A stretch of DNA of 64,000 nucleotides from an uncultured Collinsella sp. (GTDB lineage: Bacteria > Actinomycetota > Coriobacteriia > Coriobacteriales > Coriobacteriaceae). The stretch's first letter is position 1; every line of letters starts with the position of its first letter. The stretch is from positions 26,049 through 90,048 of the forward strand of contig CALEBN010000006.1 in NCBI GenBank assembly GCA_937943045.1, read 5' to 3'. Made by a program: the position numbers and the translations under genes. This document shows, in pieces, positions 33,948-42,281 of this stretch. A model generated the notes under the pieces. It was given only the letters and a program-made list of their open reading frames with translations, was not told the origin of the DNA and made no database searches.

Positions 33948-34886
33948 ATGCTGTTGTCCGGTATCATCGCCGCCCTTACCAGCCTTTTGATTCCCATCAT
34001 CATTCTGTTGCTGCTGCTTCCCAACGCCTGCTATGTCGTTGAACAACAGCATGCCGTGATCATCGAACGTCTGGGCAAGTTTAACCGCATCGTCAACGCG
34101 GGCTTCCACATGAAGGTGCCCGTGATCGACCGCAAGGCCGCCACGGTGAGTCTGCGCACCATGAAAAACGGTTTTGGCATCGACGTTAAGACCCAGGACA
34201 ACGTGACCATCGGCCTTGAGGTCTCTGCTCAGTACCACGTGAGCTATGACATGGGCGCCGGCCCGGCAGATTCGGGCATCTACAAGAGCTACTATATGCT
34301 GCAGGAGCCCGTCGACCAGATGCGTGACTTCATCACCGACGCTCTGCGCTCTTCGATTCCCGTCTACACACTCGATGAGGTCTTTGCCAAGAAGGATGAC
34401 ATCGCCAAGGACGTTAATGCCACCGTGTCCGAGCAGATGGCTGCCTACGGCTTCACCCTCGTGTCGACACTCATCACCAAAATCGCGCTGCCGACCGAGG
34501 TCGAGAACTCCATGAACGACATCAATGCCGCCCAGCGAAAGCGCGCTGCCGCGCAGGAGCTCGCCGAGGCCGACCGCATCAAGCGCGTCACCGAGGCGAC
34601 CGCCGAGGCTGAGGCGATGGAAAAGGCGGGCGAGGGCATCGCCAACCAGCGCAAGGCCATCGCGCTGGGCATCAAGGATTCGCTCGAGATCATCCAGGAG
34701 ACGGGAGTCGGTAACGACGAGGCCAACCAGCTGTTCATGTTTACGCAGTGGTCCGAGATGATGACGGAGTTCGCTCGTACGGGTAAAACCTCGACGGTCG
34801 TGCTGCCGAGCGATTTCTCGCAGTCGGCCTCGATGTTCGAGCAGATGCTGACAGCCAGCAAAGTTCAAAACGATTCGAAGGAGTAG
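33948..34886 (+). CDS. SPFH/stomatin-like membrane protein
   Basis: A 312-residue protein anchored by an N-terminal hydrophobic segment (about 5-28) and followed by an SPFH domain (VEQQHAVIIERLGKFNRIV onward to about residue 200), then a coiled coil rich in Ala/Glu (AEADRIKRVTEATAEAEAME). This is the flotillin/stomatin architecture that forms membrane rings and scaffolds. No NfeD partner gene is adjacent. The start at ATG 33948 follows GAGGAGAG; an upstream in-frame start at 33927 lacks a site. Confidence 0.9.
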   Translation: MLLSGIIAALTSLLIPIIILLLLLPNACYVVEQQHAVIIERLGKFNRIVNAGFHMKVPVIDRKAATVSLRTMKNGFGIDVKTQDNVTIGLEVSAQYHVSYDMGAGPADSGIYKSYYMLQEPVDQMRDFITDALRSSIPVYTLDEVFAKKDDIAKDVNATVSEQMAAYGFTLVSTLITKIALPTEVENSMNDINAAQRKRAAAQELAEADRIKRVTEATAEAEAMEKAGEGIANQRKAIALGIKDSLEIIQETGVGNDEANQLFMFTQWSEMMTEFARTGKTSTVVLPSDFSQSASMFEQMLTASKVQNDSKE

Positions 34887-34892
34887 ACGCGC

Positions 34893-35363
34893 GTGAAATA
34901 CACCGTCGTTTGCGTCGGTAAGCTCAAGGAGCGCTTTTGGAAGGACGCGTGCGCTGAGTACACCAAGCGCCTAGGTGCCTATGCCAAGGTTGATATCCGC
35001 GAGGTGGCCGATATCGACCCGGCTAAGGCGGGCGGCGTGGATGCCGCACGCGACAAGGAGGGGGCGGCAATTCTTGCTGCATTGCCGTCTCGGGCGCATG
35101 TGATCCTGCTAGCTATCGAGGGCAAGGAGCGTTCGAGTGAGGAGCTCTCGGCGCGGCTCGACGATCTTATGCTGCGAGGCAGCAGCGACATTGCCTTTGT
35201 AATCGGCGGTTCGGACGGCGTGAGTGATGAGGTGCGCGCCCGCGCCGATGAGATGCTCAGCTTTGGACGCATCACCTTACCGCACAACCTGGCGCGCGTG
35301 GTGCTGCTAGAGCAGATTTACCGCGCCTGCAAGATCAGCCGCGGCGAGCCGTATCACAAATAG
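34893..35363 (+). CDS. rlmH: 23S rRNA (pseudouridine1915-N3)-methyltransferase
   Basis: A SPOUT-class enzyme that methylates pseudouridine 1915 in helix 69 of 23S rRNA on assembled ribosomes. At 156 residues it has normal length. VCVGKLKERFWKDACAEYTKRL at the N-terminus and FVIGGSDGVSDEVRARAD plus LPHNLARVVLLEQIYRACKI at the C-terminus are the SAM-knot signature. GTG 34893 lies 6 bp after the upstream gene, with GAAGGAG at 34878-34884 inside that gene's end. Confidence 0.96.
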   Translation: MKYTVVCVGKLKERFWKDACAEYTKRLGAYAKVDIREVADIDPAKAGGVDAARDKEGAAILAALPSRAHVILLAIEGKERSSEELSARLDDLMLRGSSDIAFVIGGSDGVSDEVRARADEMLSFGRITLPHNLARVVLLEQIYRACKISRGEPYHK

Positions 35364-35436
35364 GTCGGCAATACGAAACAATGGCATGGGACAATAGCTT
35401 CCGTTTTGAGGAACGTGCCTGAGAGGACTATGTGAT

Positions 35437-36207
35437 ATGAAGATTGGATTTGTCGGTTTTGGCAATATGGCGAGCGCTATGGCCGATGGCTGGATCGCTG
35501 CCGGTGTAGCTGCGGGCGACATGTGCGCCTGCGCGGGTCGCTACGACGCACTGGTTGAGCGCTGCGAGGCGCGCGGCATGGTCGCCTGCCACGATGCCGC
35601 CGAGGTTGTCGCCGCATCCGATATCGTGGTCGCTGCGGTCAAACCGTACATGATCGAGAAGATATTCGCCCCGCTCAAGGATGCTCTTGCCAAAAAGGTC
35701 GTTCTGTCGGTTGCCTGGACCTGGGACAGTGCCAAGTGGGAGCAGGTCCTGCCGGGCGTCGCGCATATCTCGACGGTGCCCAACACGCCGGTTTCGGTGG
35801 GCGAGGGCGTCATCGCTTGTGAGAAGGCTTCCACGCTTAGTGATGAGCAGAGCACAGTGGTGCTTGATCTGCTTGGCAAGCTCGGTGCGGTGGTCGAGCT
35901 CGATACGAGCCTGCTGTTTGTGGGCGGCACGGTGGGTGGTTGCGCTCCGGCATTTGTCGCTATGGCAATCGAGGCCCTGAGCGATGCGGCGGTCAAGCAC
36001 GGTATCCCGCGTGCCGATGCCTATCGCATTGTGAGCCAGATGGTGCTGGGTACGGCAAAGCTGCAGCTTGCAACTGGCCAGCATCCTGCGGCGATGAAGG
36101 ATGCCGTATGCTCGCCCGGTGGTGCCACCATCAAGGGCGTCGTTGCGCTCGAGGACGCCGGCATGCGCAGCGCCCTGGTCAAGGCAATCGACGCAACTCT
36201 CCAGTAA
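35437..36207 (+). CDS. proC: Pyrroline-5-carboxylate reductase
   Basis: The last step of proline synthesis, NAD(P)H-dependent reduction of 1-pyrroline-5-carboxylate. The 256-residue protein has the Rossmann motif IGFVGFGNMASAMADGW at the N-terminus, a VAAVKPYMIEKI strand and the C-terminal all-helical domain with CSPGGATIKGVVALEDAG, the P5CR signature. It is slightly shorter than the usual 265-275 residues. It ends in front of a large palindromic intergenic structure. Confidence 0.95.
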   Translation: MKIGFVGFGNMASAMADGWIAAGVAAGDMCACAGRYDALVERCEARGMVACHDAAEVVAASDIVVAAVKPYMIEKIFAPLKDALAKKVVLSVAWTWDSAKWEQVLPGVAHISTVPNTPVSVGEGVIACEKASTLSDEQSTVVLDLLGKLGAVVELDTSLLFVGGTVGGCAPAFVAMAIEALSDAAVKHGIPRADAYRIVSQMVLGTAKLQLATGQHPAAMKDAVCSPGGATIKGVVALEDAGMRSALVKAIDATLQ

Positions 36208-36366
36208 AACCTGCCATTTAGGGACAGGTTTATTTTGGCAGGTTTTTCCTGCGGTTTTGTCCTTTTAGTGAAAAGCGCCCCGCAACTGGCTCAATTCCAG
36301 TTGCGGGGCGCTTGCGTTTGCCCAGATAAAACCGACCAAAATAAACCTGTCCCTTTTTGGCAGGTT
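36208..36366. repeat. Nested palindromic intergenic repeat (terminator-like)
   Basis: Three nested inverted repeats: AACCTGCC/GGCAGGTT at the ends; an 18-bp perfect pair (36221-36238 with 36336-36353, GGGACAGGTTTATTTTGG type); and an inner 15-bp perfect hairpin (36275-36289 with 36297-36311). The pieces with T-runs (CCCTTTTTGG on +) could stop transcripts of proC and of the convergent small gene. The outer block resembles a dispersed repeat rather than a simple terminator. Confidence 0.8.
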
Positions 36367-36538
36367 AGTCCCAGAAGCTGTCTTCTTCATCCTCGGACTT
36401 GGGTCCGCGGTCGACGTACATCTTATGGGTACGCTTCTCCATTACAAAGGCAAGAATCGCAAATAACAGGATGCCGCCGGCGAAAAGGATGGCAAAACCG
36501 GTGCGGGTGCCAAACAAAAAGGAAAAAACTGCGTCCAT
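36365..36538 (-). CDS. Small single-span membrane protein
   Basis: A 57-residue protein on the minus strand. Residues 1-12 read MDAVFSFLFGTR. A hydrophobic segment follows (FAILFAGGILLFAILAFVM, about 14-33), then a charged cytosolic tail EKRTHKMYVDRGPK and the acidic end SEDEEDSFWD. AAGAAGG precedes the ATG at 36538. The clean membrane segment, ribosome site and stop next to the palindromic terminator argue for a real gene. The family is unknown to me. Confidence 0.75.
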   Translation of the reverse strand: MDAVFSFLFGTRTGFAILFAGGILLFAILAFVMEKRTHKMYVDRGPKSEDEEDSFWD

Positions 36539-36562
36539 TGGGTGCCTTCTTGCGTAGTTGAG

Positions 36563-36592
36563 TTGGGTCGTAAACGCTCATAAGTATATACT
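36563..36592 (+). promoter_or_regulatory. Candidate promoter of serS
   Basis: TTGGGT (36563-36568) and TATACT (36587-36592) are 18 bp apart. The perfect palindrome AGGTTGCAACCT (36609-36620) lies just after the expected start and could be an operator or a leader hairpin. No T-box is present here. Confidence 0.5.
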
Positions 36593-36649
36593 TGCCCATA
36601 CATGTACAAGGTTGCAACCTAAATGGAATGTATATCGCCGGAGGATCTA

Positions 36650-37933
36650 ATGCTTGATATCAAGTTTGTTCGCGAGAACCCCGATGCCATCGATGTCGCC
36701 ATGGCTAACCGCCAGACGTCTTGGGATCGCGAGAAGTTCTTTGAGCTCGACGACGAGCGTCGTGCCGTCATCACCGAGGTCGAGGAGCTCCAGGCCACGC
36801 GTAACGCCGAGTCCAAAAAGATTGGCGCCCTGATGAAGGAGGGCAAGAAGGACGAGGCCGAGGCCGCCAAGGAGGCCGTGCGCGCCGTCAACGAGAAGAT
36901 TGACGGTCTGGCCGAGCGCCGTACTGCTCTCGAGCAGGAGCAGTACGACTTCATGGCTCACTTGCCCAACATTCCTTGCGAGGCCACGCCGTACGGCAAG
37001 GACGAGGACGAGAACATTGAGCGCCGTCGTTGGGGCACCCCGCGCGAGTTCGACTTCGACTTTAAGCCGCACTGGGATCTGGGCACCGATCTGGACATCC
37101 TCGACTTCGAGCGTGGCAATAAGCTCTCCGGCAGCCGCTTTACCGTTCTCGGTGGCGCCGGCGCCCGCCTGGAGCGCGCCCTTATCAACTTCTTCCTCGA
37201 TACGCACACCAGCCGTGGTTTTAAGGAGTGGTGGCCGCCCATCGTCGTCAAGCGTCAGACCATGTTCGGCACGGGTCAGCTGCCCAAGTTCGAGGACGAC
37301 GCCTATCACGTCTCGGGCGACAACTTCCTGATCCCCACCGCCGAGGTCGTGCTTACCAACCTGCACGCCGGCGAGGTCCTCGATGCCGACACTCTGCCGC
37401 GCCGCTACACCGCCTTCACCCCCTGCTTCCGCGAGGAGGCCGGTTCCGCCGGTCGCGACACCCGCGGCATCATCCGTCAGCACGAGTTCGACAAGGTCGA
37501 GATGGTCAAGTTCGCTAAGCCGGAGGAGTCTGACGAGGAGCTCGAGAGTATGACCGCCGAGGCCGAGTACCTGCTGCAGCAGCTGGGCCTTCCGTATCGC
37601 GTGATTAGCCTGTGCACCGGTGACTTGGGCTTCTCTGCCCGTCAGACCTACGACGTCGAGGTCTGGCTGCCGAGCTACAACGCCTACAAGGAGATCAGCT
37701 CCTGCTCCAACTGCGGTGACTTCCAGGCTCGCCGCGCCAACATCAAGTATCGCGACCCCGAGAACTTCAAGGGTTCGCGCTACCTGCACACTCTCAACGG
37801 TTCTGGCCTGCCGGCTGGCCGCACCATGGCCGCCATTCTGGAGAACTACCAGAACTCCGACGGCACCATCACGATCCCCGAGGTCCTGCGTCCTTACATG
37901 GGTGGTCTCGAGAAGATCGAGCCGGTCGCGTAA
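36650..37933 (+). CDS. serS: Serine--tRNA ligase
   Basis: A class II synthetase charging tRNA-Ser and tRNA-Sec. Start at ATG 36650 (MLDIKFVRENPDAID) after CCGGAGGA, matching the family; the longer frame from 36623 adds nine residues without a site. The 427-residue protein has the N-terminal long helical arm (about 1-110, KLEVEELQATRNAESKKIG-like coiled coil) that contacts the long variable arm of tRNA-Ser. Class II motif 2 is FRGNKLSGSRF-like, followed by PCFREEAGSAGRDTRGIIR, and motif 3 is LNGSGLPAGRTMAAILE. Confidence 0.97.
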   Translation: MLDIKFVRENPDAIDVAMANRQTSWDREKFFELDDERRAVITEVEELQATRNAESKKIGALMKEGKKDEAEAAKEAVRAVNEKIDGLAERRTALEQEQYDFMAHLPNIPCEATPYGKDEDENIERRRWGTPREFDFDFKPHWDLGTDLDILDFERGNKLSGSRFTVLGGAGARLERALINFFLDTHTSRGFKEWWPPIVVKRQTMFGTGQLPKFEDDAYHVSGDNFLIPTAEVVLTNLHAGEVLDADTLPRRYTAFTPCFREEAGSAGRDTRGIIRQHEFDKVEMVKFAKPEESDEELESMTAEAEYLLQQLGLPYRVISLCTGDLGFSARQTYDVEVWLPSYNAYKEISSCSNCGDFQARRANIKYRDPENFKGSRYLHTLNGSGLPAGRTMAAILENYQNSDGTITIPEVLRPYMGGLEKIEPVA

Positions 37934-37956
37934 GTTGGCTGCATAGGGGATATGCA

Positions 37957-37984
37957 AGGGCGCTCCTTCGGGGGCGCCCTATTT
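37957..37984 (+). terminator. Intrinsic terminator of serS
   Basis: AGGGCGC and GCGCCCT arms with a TCCTTCGGGG loop are followed by ATTT. The T-run is short. Confidence 0.65.
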
Positions 37985-38033
37985 CGTGCGCAGGTCCATA
38001 CCATGCCGTGCGGACAGCTCAATAGAAAACACA

Positions 38034-38047
38034 CGAACAACTGTTCT
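38034..38047. promoter_or_regulatory. LexA/SOS-box-like palindrome
   Basis: CGAACAACTGTTCT has the GAAC-N4-GTTC core expected for Gram-positive LexA sites, with one or two deviations in the flank and centre. It lies 60 bp before the small unknown gene at 38107. Only a weak promoter is visible. Confidence 0.3.
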
Positions 38048-38106
38048 GTATACAGCCATCTACCTGCTATGCTTTTGCTAAATAAGAGCGAGAGAAAGGG
38101 GACGCG

Positions 38107-38484
38107 ATGGAGCTGTTTGATGATCGGGTGGTTTTGTTTGAGAGCGACGAGGGCGGGGAGTACCTGCTTGTAACGTGTGAGCCGTCTGGCATGGGCGGCC
38201 TGGTGGTTCGGCAGACGAGTGAGGGTCCGTTGACACAATGGTGCTTTGAGGAGTCGCCGCATGTGGTCGAGACCTTTGTGATGCACGAGGGACTTGTGGC
38301 GCTGGAGCACTTCTATGGAGTTGGGACTTCCAACCAGGTCGCGCGCATGCTGAGCATCTCGTTTGCCGATTATGATTGTGCCCAGCGGGTGAGATCGCTC
38401 CTGAGGGAACTTGATGCCAAGTTCGACGTGATCGAAAAGCCAATCGATCGTACGGGGAACAGCGGTATATGCGGAGCAGCATGA
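38107..38484 (+). CDS. Uncharacterised 125-residue protein
   Basis: An acidic protein (about 13.9 kDa) starting MELFDDRVVLFESDEGGEYL. Alternating hydrophobic and charged residues suggest beta strands in the first 60 residues and a helix near AQRVRSLLRELDAKFDVI. No membrane segment, signal or known motif is present. GAGAAAGGGGA lies just before ATG 38107. It could be a small regulator; its upstream LexA-like palindrome hints at stress control, but this is weak. Confidence 0.6.
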   Translation: MELFDDRVVLFESDEGGEYLLVTCEPSGMGGLVVRQTSEGPLTQWCFEESPHVVETFVMHEGLVALEHFYGVGTSNQVARMLSISFADYDCAQRVRSLLRELDAKFDVIEKPIDRTGNSGICGAA

Positions 38485-38500
38485 CAAAACTGCGTTCCAC

Positions 38501-38550
38501 AAAAAAGTTTGAGATTGTGCTTGACTCCAATAAGCTAAAGTGGTTTTATA
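38501..38550 (+). promoter_or_regulatory. Promoter of tRNA-Arg copy 1
   Basis: TTGACT (38521-38526) with a TTTATA -10 box at 18 bp (38545-38550). AAAAAAGTTTGAGATT (38501-38515) is the A/T motif, here in a diverged form. Confidence 0.6.
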
Positions 38551-38561
38551 TGTCTTGCGCT

Positions 38562-38638
38562 GCGGCGTTACCTCAGCTGGATAGAGGGTCTGACTACGAA
38601 TCAGAACGTCATAGGTTCGAATCCTATACGCCGCACCA
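38562..38638 (+). tRNA. tRNA-Arg (ACG), copy 1
   Basis: A 77-nt tRNA with encoded CCA. The GCGGCGT acceptor pairs with ACGCCGC; anticodon ACG (read as ICG after deamination) lies in CTACGAA; the T arm is ATAGG-TTCGAAT-CCTAT. Three identical copies follow one another in the window. Confidence 0.97.
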
Positions 38639-38910
38639 ATTGAACTTGAAGCCTCCGGCAACGGGGGCTTTTCTTTTACGCCGGCACCGCACGGATTCGA
38701 ACCTCGGTCGAGGCGCGGGCGTCAAGAAAACGCGGAGCGTTTTCAGCCCGCGGGCGAGTCCGCCGGCAGGCGGGCGAAGCCGATGCGGATCCGCGAAGCG
38801 GATGCGCGGAATCCTATACGCCGCACCAATTGAACTTGAAGCCTCCGGCAACGGGGGCTTTTCTTTTACGCCGTCACCGCATGGATTCGAACCTCGGTCG
38901 AGGCGCGAGC
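38619..38910 (+). repeat. tRNA-tail repeat behind tRNA-Arg copy 1 (one full, one partial unit)
   Basis: A 102-bp direct repeat (38619-38720 and 38809-38910, three mismatches) contains the tRNA 3' end, the terminator (AAGCCTCC/GGGGGCTT plus TTCTTTT, first copy 38649-38677) and the inverted T-arm GGATTCGAACC. The core between 38721 and 38808 carries the shared hairpins. The second unit breaks off at about 38910 into unique sequence, so it is partial. The period is 190 bp. Confidence 0.85.
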
Positions 38911-38930
38911 AGCTTAATCATCACTTCGTA

Positions 38931-38979
38931 AAATTTTTTCAAATTGTCGCTTGACCCATCGGGGGCTCGCGTGCATAAT
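38931..38979 (+). promoter_or_regulatory. Promoter of tRNA-Arg copy 2
   Basis: TTGACC (38951-38956) and CATAAT (38974-38979) with 17-bp spacing. AAATTTTTTCAAATT (38931-38945) lies 5 bp upstream of the -35 box. Confidence 0.8.
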
Positions 38980-38991
38980 AATCCGTGCGTT

Positions 38992-39068
38992 GCGGCGTTA
39001 CCTCAGCTGGATAGAGGGTCTGACTACGAATCAGAACGTCATAGGTTCGAATCCTATACGCCGCACCA
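38992..39068 (+). tRNA. tRNA-Arg (ACG), copy 2
   Basis: Identical over 77 nt to copy 1, with CCA encoded. A terminator follows (GCTCCC.../GGGGGC with TTTTCTTAT), but no tail repeat is present behind this copy. Confidence 0.97.
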
Positions 39069-39166
39069 ATTGACTTTAAAGCTCCCGGCAACGGGGGCTT
39101 TTCTTATATCGCGATGCGTCGAAGATCGCGCCAAGTGCTCCAAATGAGTAAAAATCAAATTTGATA

Positions 39167-39213
39167 ACTTTTTTCGAAAATTGCTTGACCTTTATTCAGT
39201 CGATGTGCATAAT
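39167..39213 (+). promoter_or_regulatory. Promoter of tRNA-Arg copy 3
   Basis: TTGACC (39185-39190) and CATAAT (39208-39213) with 17-bp spacing. ACTTTTTTCGAAAATT (39167-39182) is the shared upstream motif. Confidence 0.8.
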
Positions 39214-39225
39214 AATCAACAAGTC

Positions 39226-39302
39226 GCGGCGTTACCTCAGCTGGATAGAGGGTCTGACTACGAATCAGAACGTCATAGGTTCGAATCCTATACGCCGCAC
39301 CA
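39226..39302 (+). tRNA. tRNA-Arg (ACG), copy 3
   Basis: Identical to copies 1 and 2 over the mature tRNA, with CCA encoded. A tail repeat of 190-bp period follows. Confidence 0.97.
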
Positions 39303-39580
39303 ATTGAACTTGAAGCCTCCGGCAACGGGGGCTTTTCTTTTATGTCGCCGCTGCATGGATTCGAACCTCGGTCGAGGCGCGAGCGCCAAGAAAACGCGGA
39401 GCGTTTTTAGCGAGCGGGCGAGCACGCCGGCAGGCGGGCGAAGCCGGTGCGGATCCGCGCAGCGGATGCGCGGAATCCTATACGCCGCACCATTTGAGAT
39501 TAAAGCTCCCGGCAACGGGGGCTTTTCTTTTACGTAAGCACTGCATGGATTCGAACCTCGGTCGAGGCGCGGGCGTGAAG
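39283..39580 (+). repeat. tRNA-tail repeat behind tRNA-Arg copy 3 (one full, one partial unit)
   Basis: The tRNA 3' end starting GAATCC occurs at 39283 and again at 39473, 190 bp apart, each time with a terminator (GGCAACGGGGGCTTTTCTTTT). The first core starts with inverted T-arm GGATTCGAACC at about 39357 and matches the copy behind tRNA-Arg 1 closely. A second inverted T-arm follows at about 39546 and then breaks off near 39580. The stretch 39581-39677 holds the start region of the next gene and nothing else recognised. Confidence 0.85.
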
Positions 39581-39677
39581 CGGACGATTTCTTATCGACT
39601 CGTGTAAGATTCCGAGTAGGTATCGCGGCCTATCCGCGACCGCTCCTTCTCTAGACGACCGATCAGGGTGATATTTC

Positions 39678-42119
39678 GTGGCAGAGCGTCCGACATACAA
39701 GCTCAGGTTTCTCGATCCCAAGAAGCGCTTTCCGGCGATGCCCGAGCAGCCTGCGGGACGCTCATATGGCGTGGTCTGGAAACTCTTTGGCGAGGATCAG
39801 CATGAATCTTGTTATGTCGTCGAGTTCGTTGGCAAAAGTCATGTGTCGCTTTTGGGCTACGTAAGCGTTTCGGGTGAGGTGTACAAGGTGGACCGCCCCG
39901 TCAGCGAGGCTCCGCTGCCCAACGATCCCGACATGGAACTGGTCCTTGACGAGTCGGATTCCAGTATTGGTGAGATTATGGTAAGGAAAGCCAACGGTGC
40001 AATGCGCGCGTGTGCGCAAACTGCCGGCTCTCCCGAAGGCCCCATGCGCGAGCAGTCCGACCACGAGACATGGAATTCGACCCGCGCCCTTCCTTACGGT
40101 GAGTTCATGGCCTCGATGTTCTTGCGCTACGTGATATTTGCCAACTCCGAAAGCGCTATTGTGAACACGGCGGACGCCGGCGGACTCGACGAGGGTATGC
40201 AAAACGTTGTCGACAAGATCAAGCTCGTAAAGTTGCCCGAGCCGGTCGAGGTGTTTTTGGACTTTAACACGGCACCGCTCCCCGATGCTATCGAGACGCT
40301 GCTTTACCGCGTTGACCATGCCGAGAATCCGAGCGGTATCGAGCGCTATGCCGCCGCCCTTATGAGCGAAATTGACTTGCCCCGCCTGCGCACCATCGCT
40401 GCTAAGTCCGAGATGAGCCTGGCTCGCATTGATCGCTCAAAGATTTTCTATCTCAATTTTGATCGTAGCCTGTTGGACCAGGACGAGATTGACATGCTGC
40501 TTGCCATCGAGTGCCGTCTCAACCGCCTCTCCGGCATCCTTGAGCGCATCGGGGCCGGATTGGCCCCTGCGGCATCCTCGCCGAGCCTTGAGGGCTGCGC
40601 GCTCTTTGATGCGTGGCATATCGCCAAGACGACCAACGATGTTCCCCGACTGCTCGATACGGCTTCGAGCGATAACCCGTGGGCCAAGCCGGGAACGGTT
40701 TCGTGCCAGCCGGGCGGCGAGTGGGACGTGCGCACCCGTTTTGCGCGAATCGTTGAGGCGCTCAACGTGGTCACGCGGCTCGACTATACCTATCGGGCAA
40801 ACGTTGCCGAGGGGATTATGCTCGTTCGGTTTGGGCAGTCTGTCGTTGATGCCATGCTGCAACGTGAATACGACGCTCAGGATGACGCCTGGCGCGAGCT
40901 GGACGAGGACACGCGCGCGATCTGGGCCGCGGAGCACGATGCGCGCGTGGCACTCACGCTTGCGGCAGCGTGTTTTGCCGCGGGCACCTGCATCACGCGC
41001 TGCTATGTGCAGATTGCTGCTCCCGACAGTGAGCAGGGCGAGCGCGTTGTTGCAACGTATTTCTTTGGGCGCGCGGCCTATCTGGCCGATTGCGTGCCTG
41101 TCGCCAAGGATCTTGAGAGCATGGACATGGACGATATGCCGTGCAAGCGTGTGCTTGAGGCGTATGAGTCAACCGCTCCGGAGACGATTGAGCCTGCGGA
41201 GGTTCATGCTCGTCCGCGTGATGACCATCGCACGCTGCCGCCGGCGCTGCGCGATCTGCTGCTTGCCGATACGGCTGACGAGTTGGAGGTCATGGAAGAG
41301 GACGATGACCCATACGTGGCCCGTGTTGTTGAATTGCGCGAGCAGGCAAAAGTAGACCGTACAGGTGCTTTTGAAGGCTTTTCCCGTCTTGTCGAGGAGT
41401 TGGAGGCTAAGTGCACTGTCGCCGAGCTTTTGGCGACAGGTCCGGTTCAAACGCAGTTTTGCGATAACCAGCTGGTGCGCATGGTGTTACCGGTATTGGA
41501 AGAAGACGACTCTGTGCGAATCCTTCGTGCGCCCGATGCGCTGTACTTTGCCCAGCACGAGATCTGCAGCTTTTACGCCGAGCAAGAGGACTTTGAACGA
41601 GCACTGCCCGAGGTGCGCCATCTTTACGATCTGGCGCGCTCGTCCATGCAATCGCACTTTGCGCTCATCAACGTGCTTGCGCGTCTGGAGCGCTTTGACG
41701 AGATTATCGAGGTGGCGCGCCACGGCCTACGTATTGCCAGCGATCGTTCTGCAATTGGCTACCTGTTCTATCGCTTGGCGTTTGCCTATTGGAATTGCGA
41801 TCAGCTCGACCTAGCGCTGGCTTGTTACCGTCTAGTGCCGCGCGGCGAGGAGTCGGGCAGCAGCGCGCTGGAAGAAATGCAGGGCCTTATGAACGAGATG
41901 GGCGTCAGCGAGCCTCCGACGTTCGAAGAAGCGGTTGAGACCATCCACAAGGCTGGACTCGAGCTGCCGCCAGTGTCCGCCGTGACGAATCAGCTGGCAG
42001 ATGCCGCTGTTCAACTGGTCGACAACGGCTTCTTTTTCCTGGCACGCGGTTGCATCTTCCAAATGTGGCGCACTATGGGCAACGACGAGCTCGGCTCCCT
42101 CAACCGCTCGCTGGGGTAG
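39678..42119 (+). CDS. Large lineage-specific protein with C-terminal TPR-like repeats
   Basis: I do not recognise the family of this 813-residue cytosolic protein. The first 110 residues look like a small beta domain (YKLRFLDPKKRFP..., SYGVVWKLFGED, VEFVGKSHVSLLGYVSVSGEV). The middle is mostly helical. The C-terminal part from about 620 has helical hairpins of TPR type (AQHEICSFYAEQEDFERAL, HFALINVLARLERFDEIIEVARHGLRI, YLFYRLAFAYWNCDQLDLALACYRLV). GTG 39678 lies after AGGGTGAT. It may act in scaffolding. Neighbours give no hint beyond the tRNA cluster. Confidence 0.7.
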   Translation: MAERPTYKLRFLDPKKRFPAMPEQPAGRSYGVVWKLFGEDQHESCYVVEFVGKSHVSLLGYVSVSGEVYKVDRPVSEAPLPNDPDMELVLDESDSSIGEIMVRKANGAMRACAQTAGSPEGPMREQSDHETWNSTRALPYGEFMASMFLRYVIFANSESAIVNTADAGGLDEGMQNVVDKIKLVKLPEPVEVFLDFNTAPLPDAIETLLYRVDHAENPSGIERYAAALMSEIDLPRLRTIAAKSEMSLARIDRSKIFYLNFDRSLLDQDEIDMLLAIECRLNRLSGILERIGAGLAPAASSPSLEGCALFDAWHIAKTTNDVPRLLDTASSDNPWAKPGTVSCQPGGEWDVRTRFARIVEALNVVTRLDYTYRANVAEGIMLVRFGQSVVDAMLQREYDAQDDAWRELDEDTRAIWAAEHDARVALTLAAACFAAGTCITRCYVQIAAPDSEQGERVVATYFFGRAAYLADCVPVAKDLESMDMDDMPCKRVLEAYESTAPETIEPAEVHARPRDDHRTLPPALRDLLLADTADELEVMEEDDDPYVARVVELREQAKVDRTGAFEGFSRLVEELEAKCTVAELLATGPVQTQFCDNQLVRMVLPVLEEDDSVRILRAPDALYFAQHEICSFYAEQEDFERALPEVRHLYDLARSSMQSHFALINVLARLERFDEIIEVARHGLRIASDRSAIGYLFYRLAFAYWNCDQLDLALACYRLVPRGEESGSSALEEMQGLMNEMGVSEPPTFEEAVETIHKAGLELPPVSAVTNQLADAAVQLVDNGFFFLARGCIFQMWRTMGNDELGSLNRSLG

Positions 42120-42209
42120 GGGCGATATAGAGGGGCCGCACCGCGCTATTTGTATCGGCGCGGGCGGGAGGACCCGGCAGGATCGGTAAGGCATAAAGCC
42201 GCCGAGCCT

Positions 42210-42266
42210 GCTAAAACTGTTAAACTCTGCTAAAGTTGCTAAACTTTGTTAAAGTTGTTAAAACTA
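42210..42266. repeat. Three tandem 19-bp repeats upstream of the ATPase gene
   Basis: The units lie at 42210-42228, 42229-42247 and 42248-42266 with the consensus G(C/T)TAAA(A/G)(C/T)TG(C/T)TAAA plus four variable bases. Each unit contains two half-sites of TAAA 10 bp apart, so half-sites recur about every helical turn. They end 16 bp before the ATPase start codon. Confidence 0.7.
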
Positions 42267-42281
42267 GCAGAGGAGGGCAGA

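Noticed and set aside
38619..39580. CRISPR array
   Set aside because: The repeat unit is about 190 bp, derived from tRNA ends, and without short regular spacers or cas genes.
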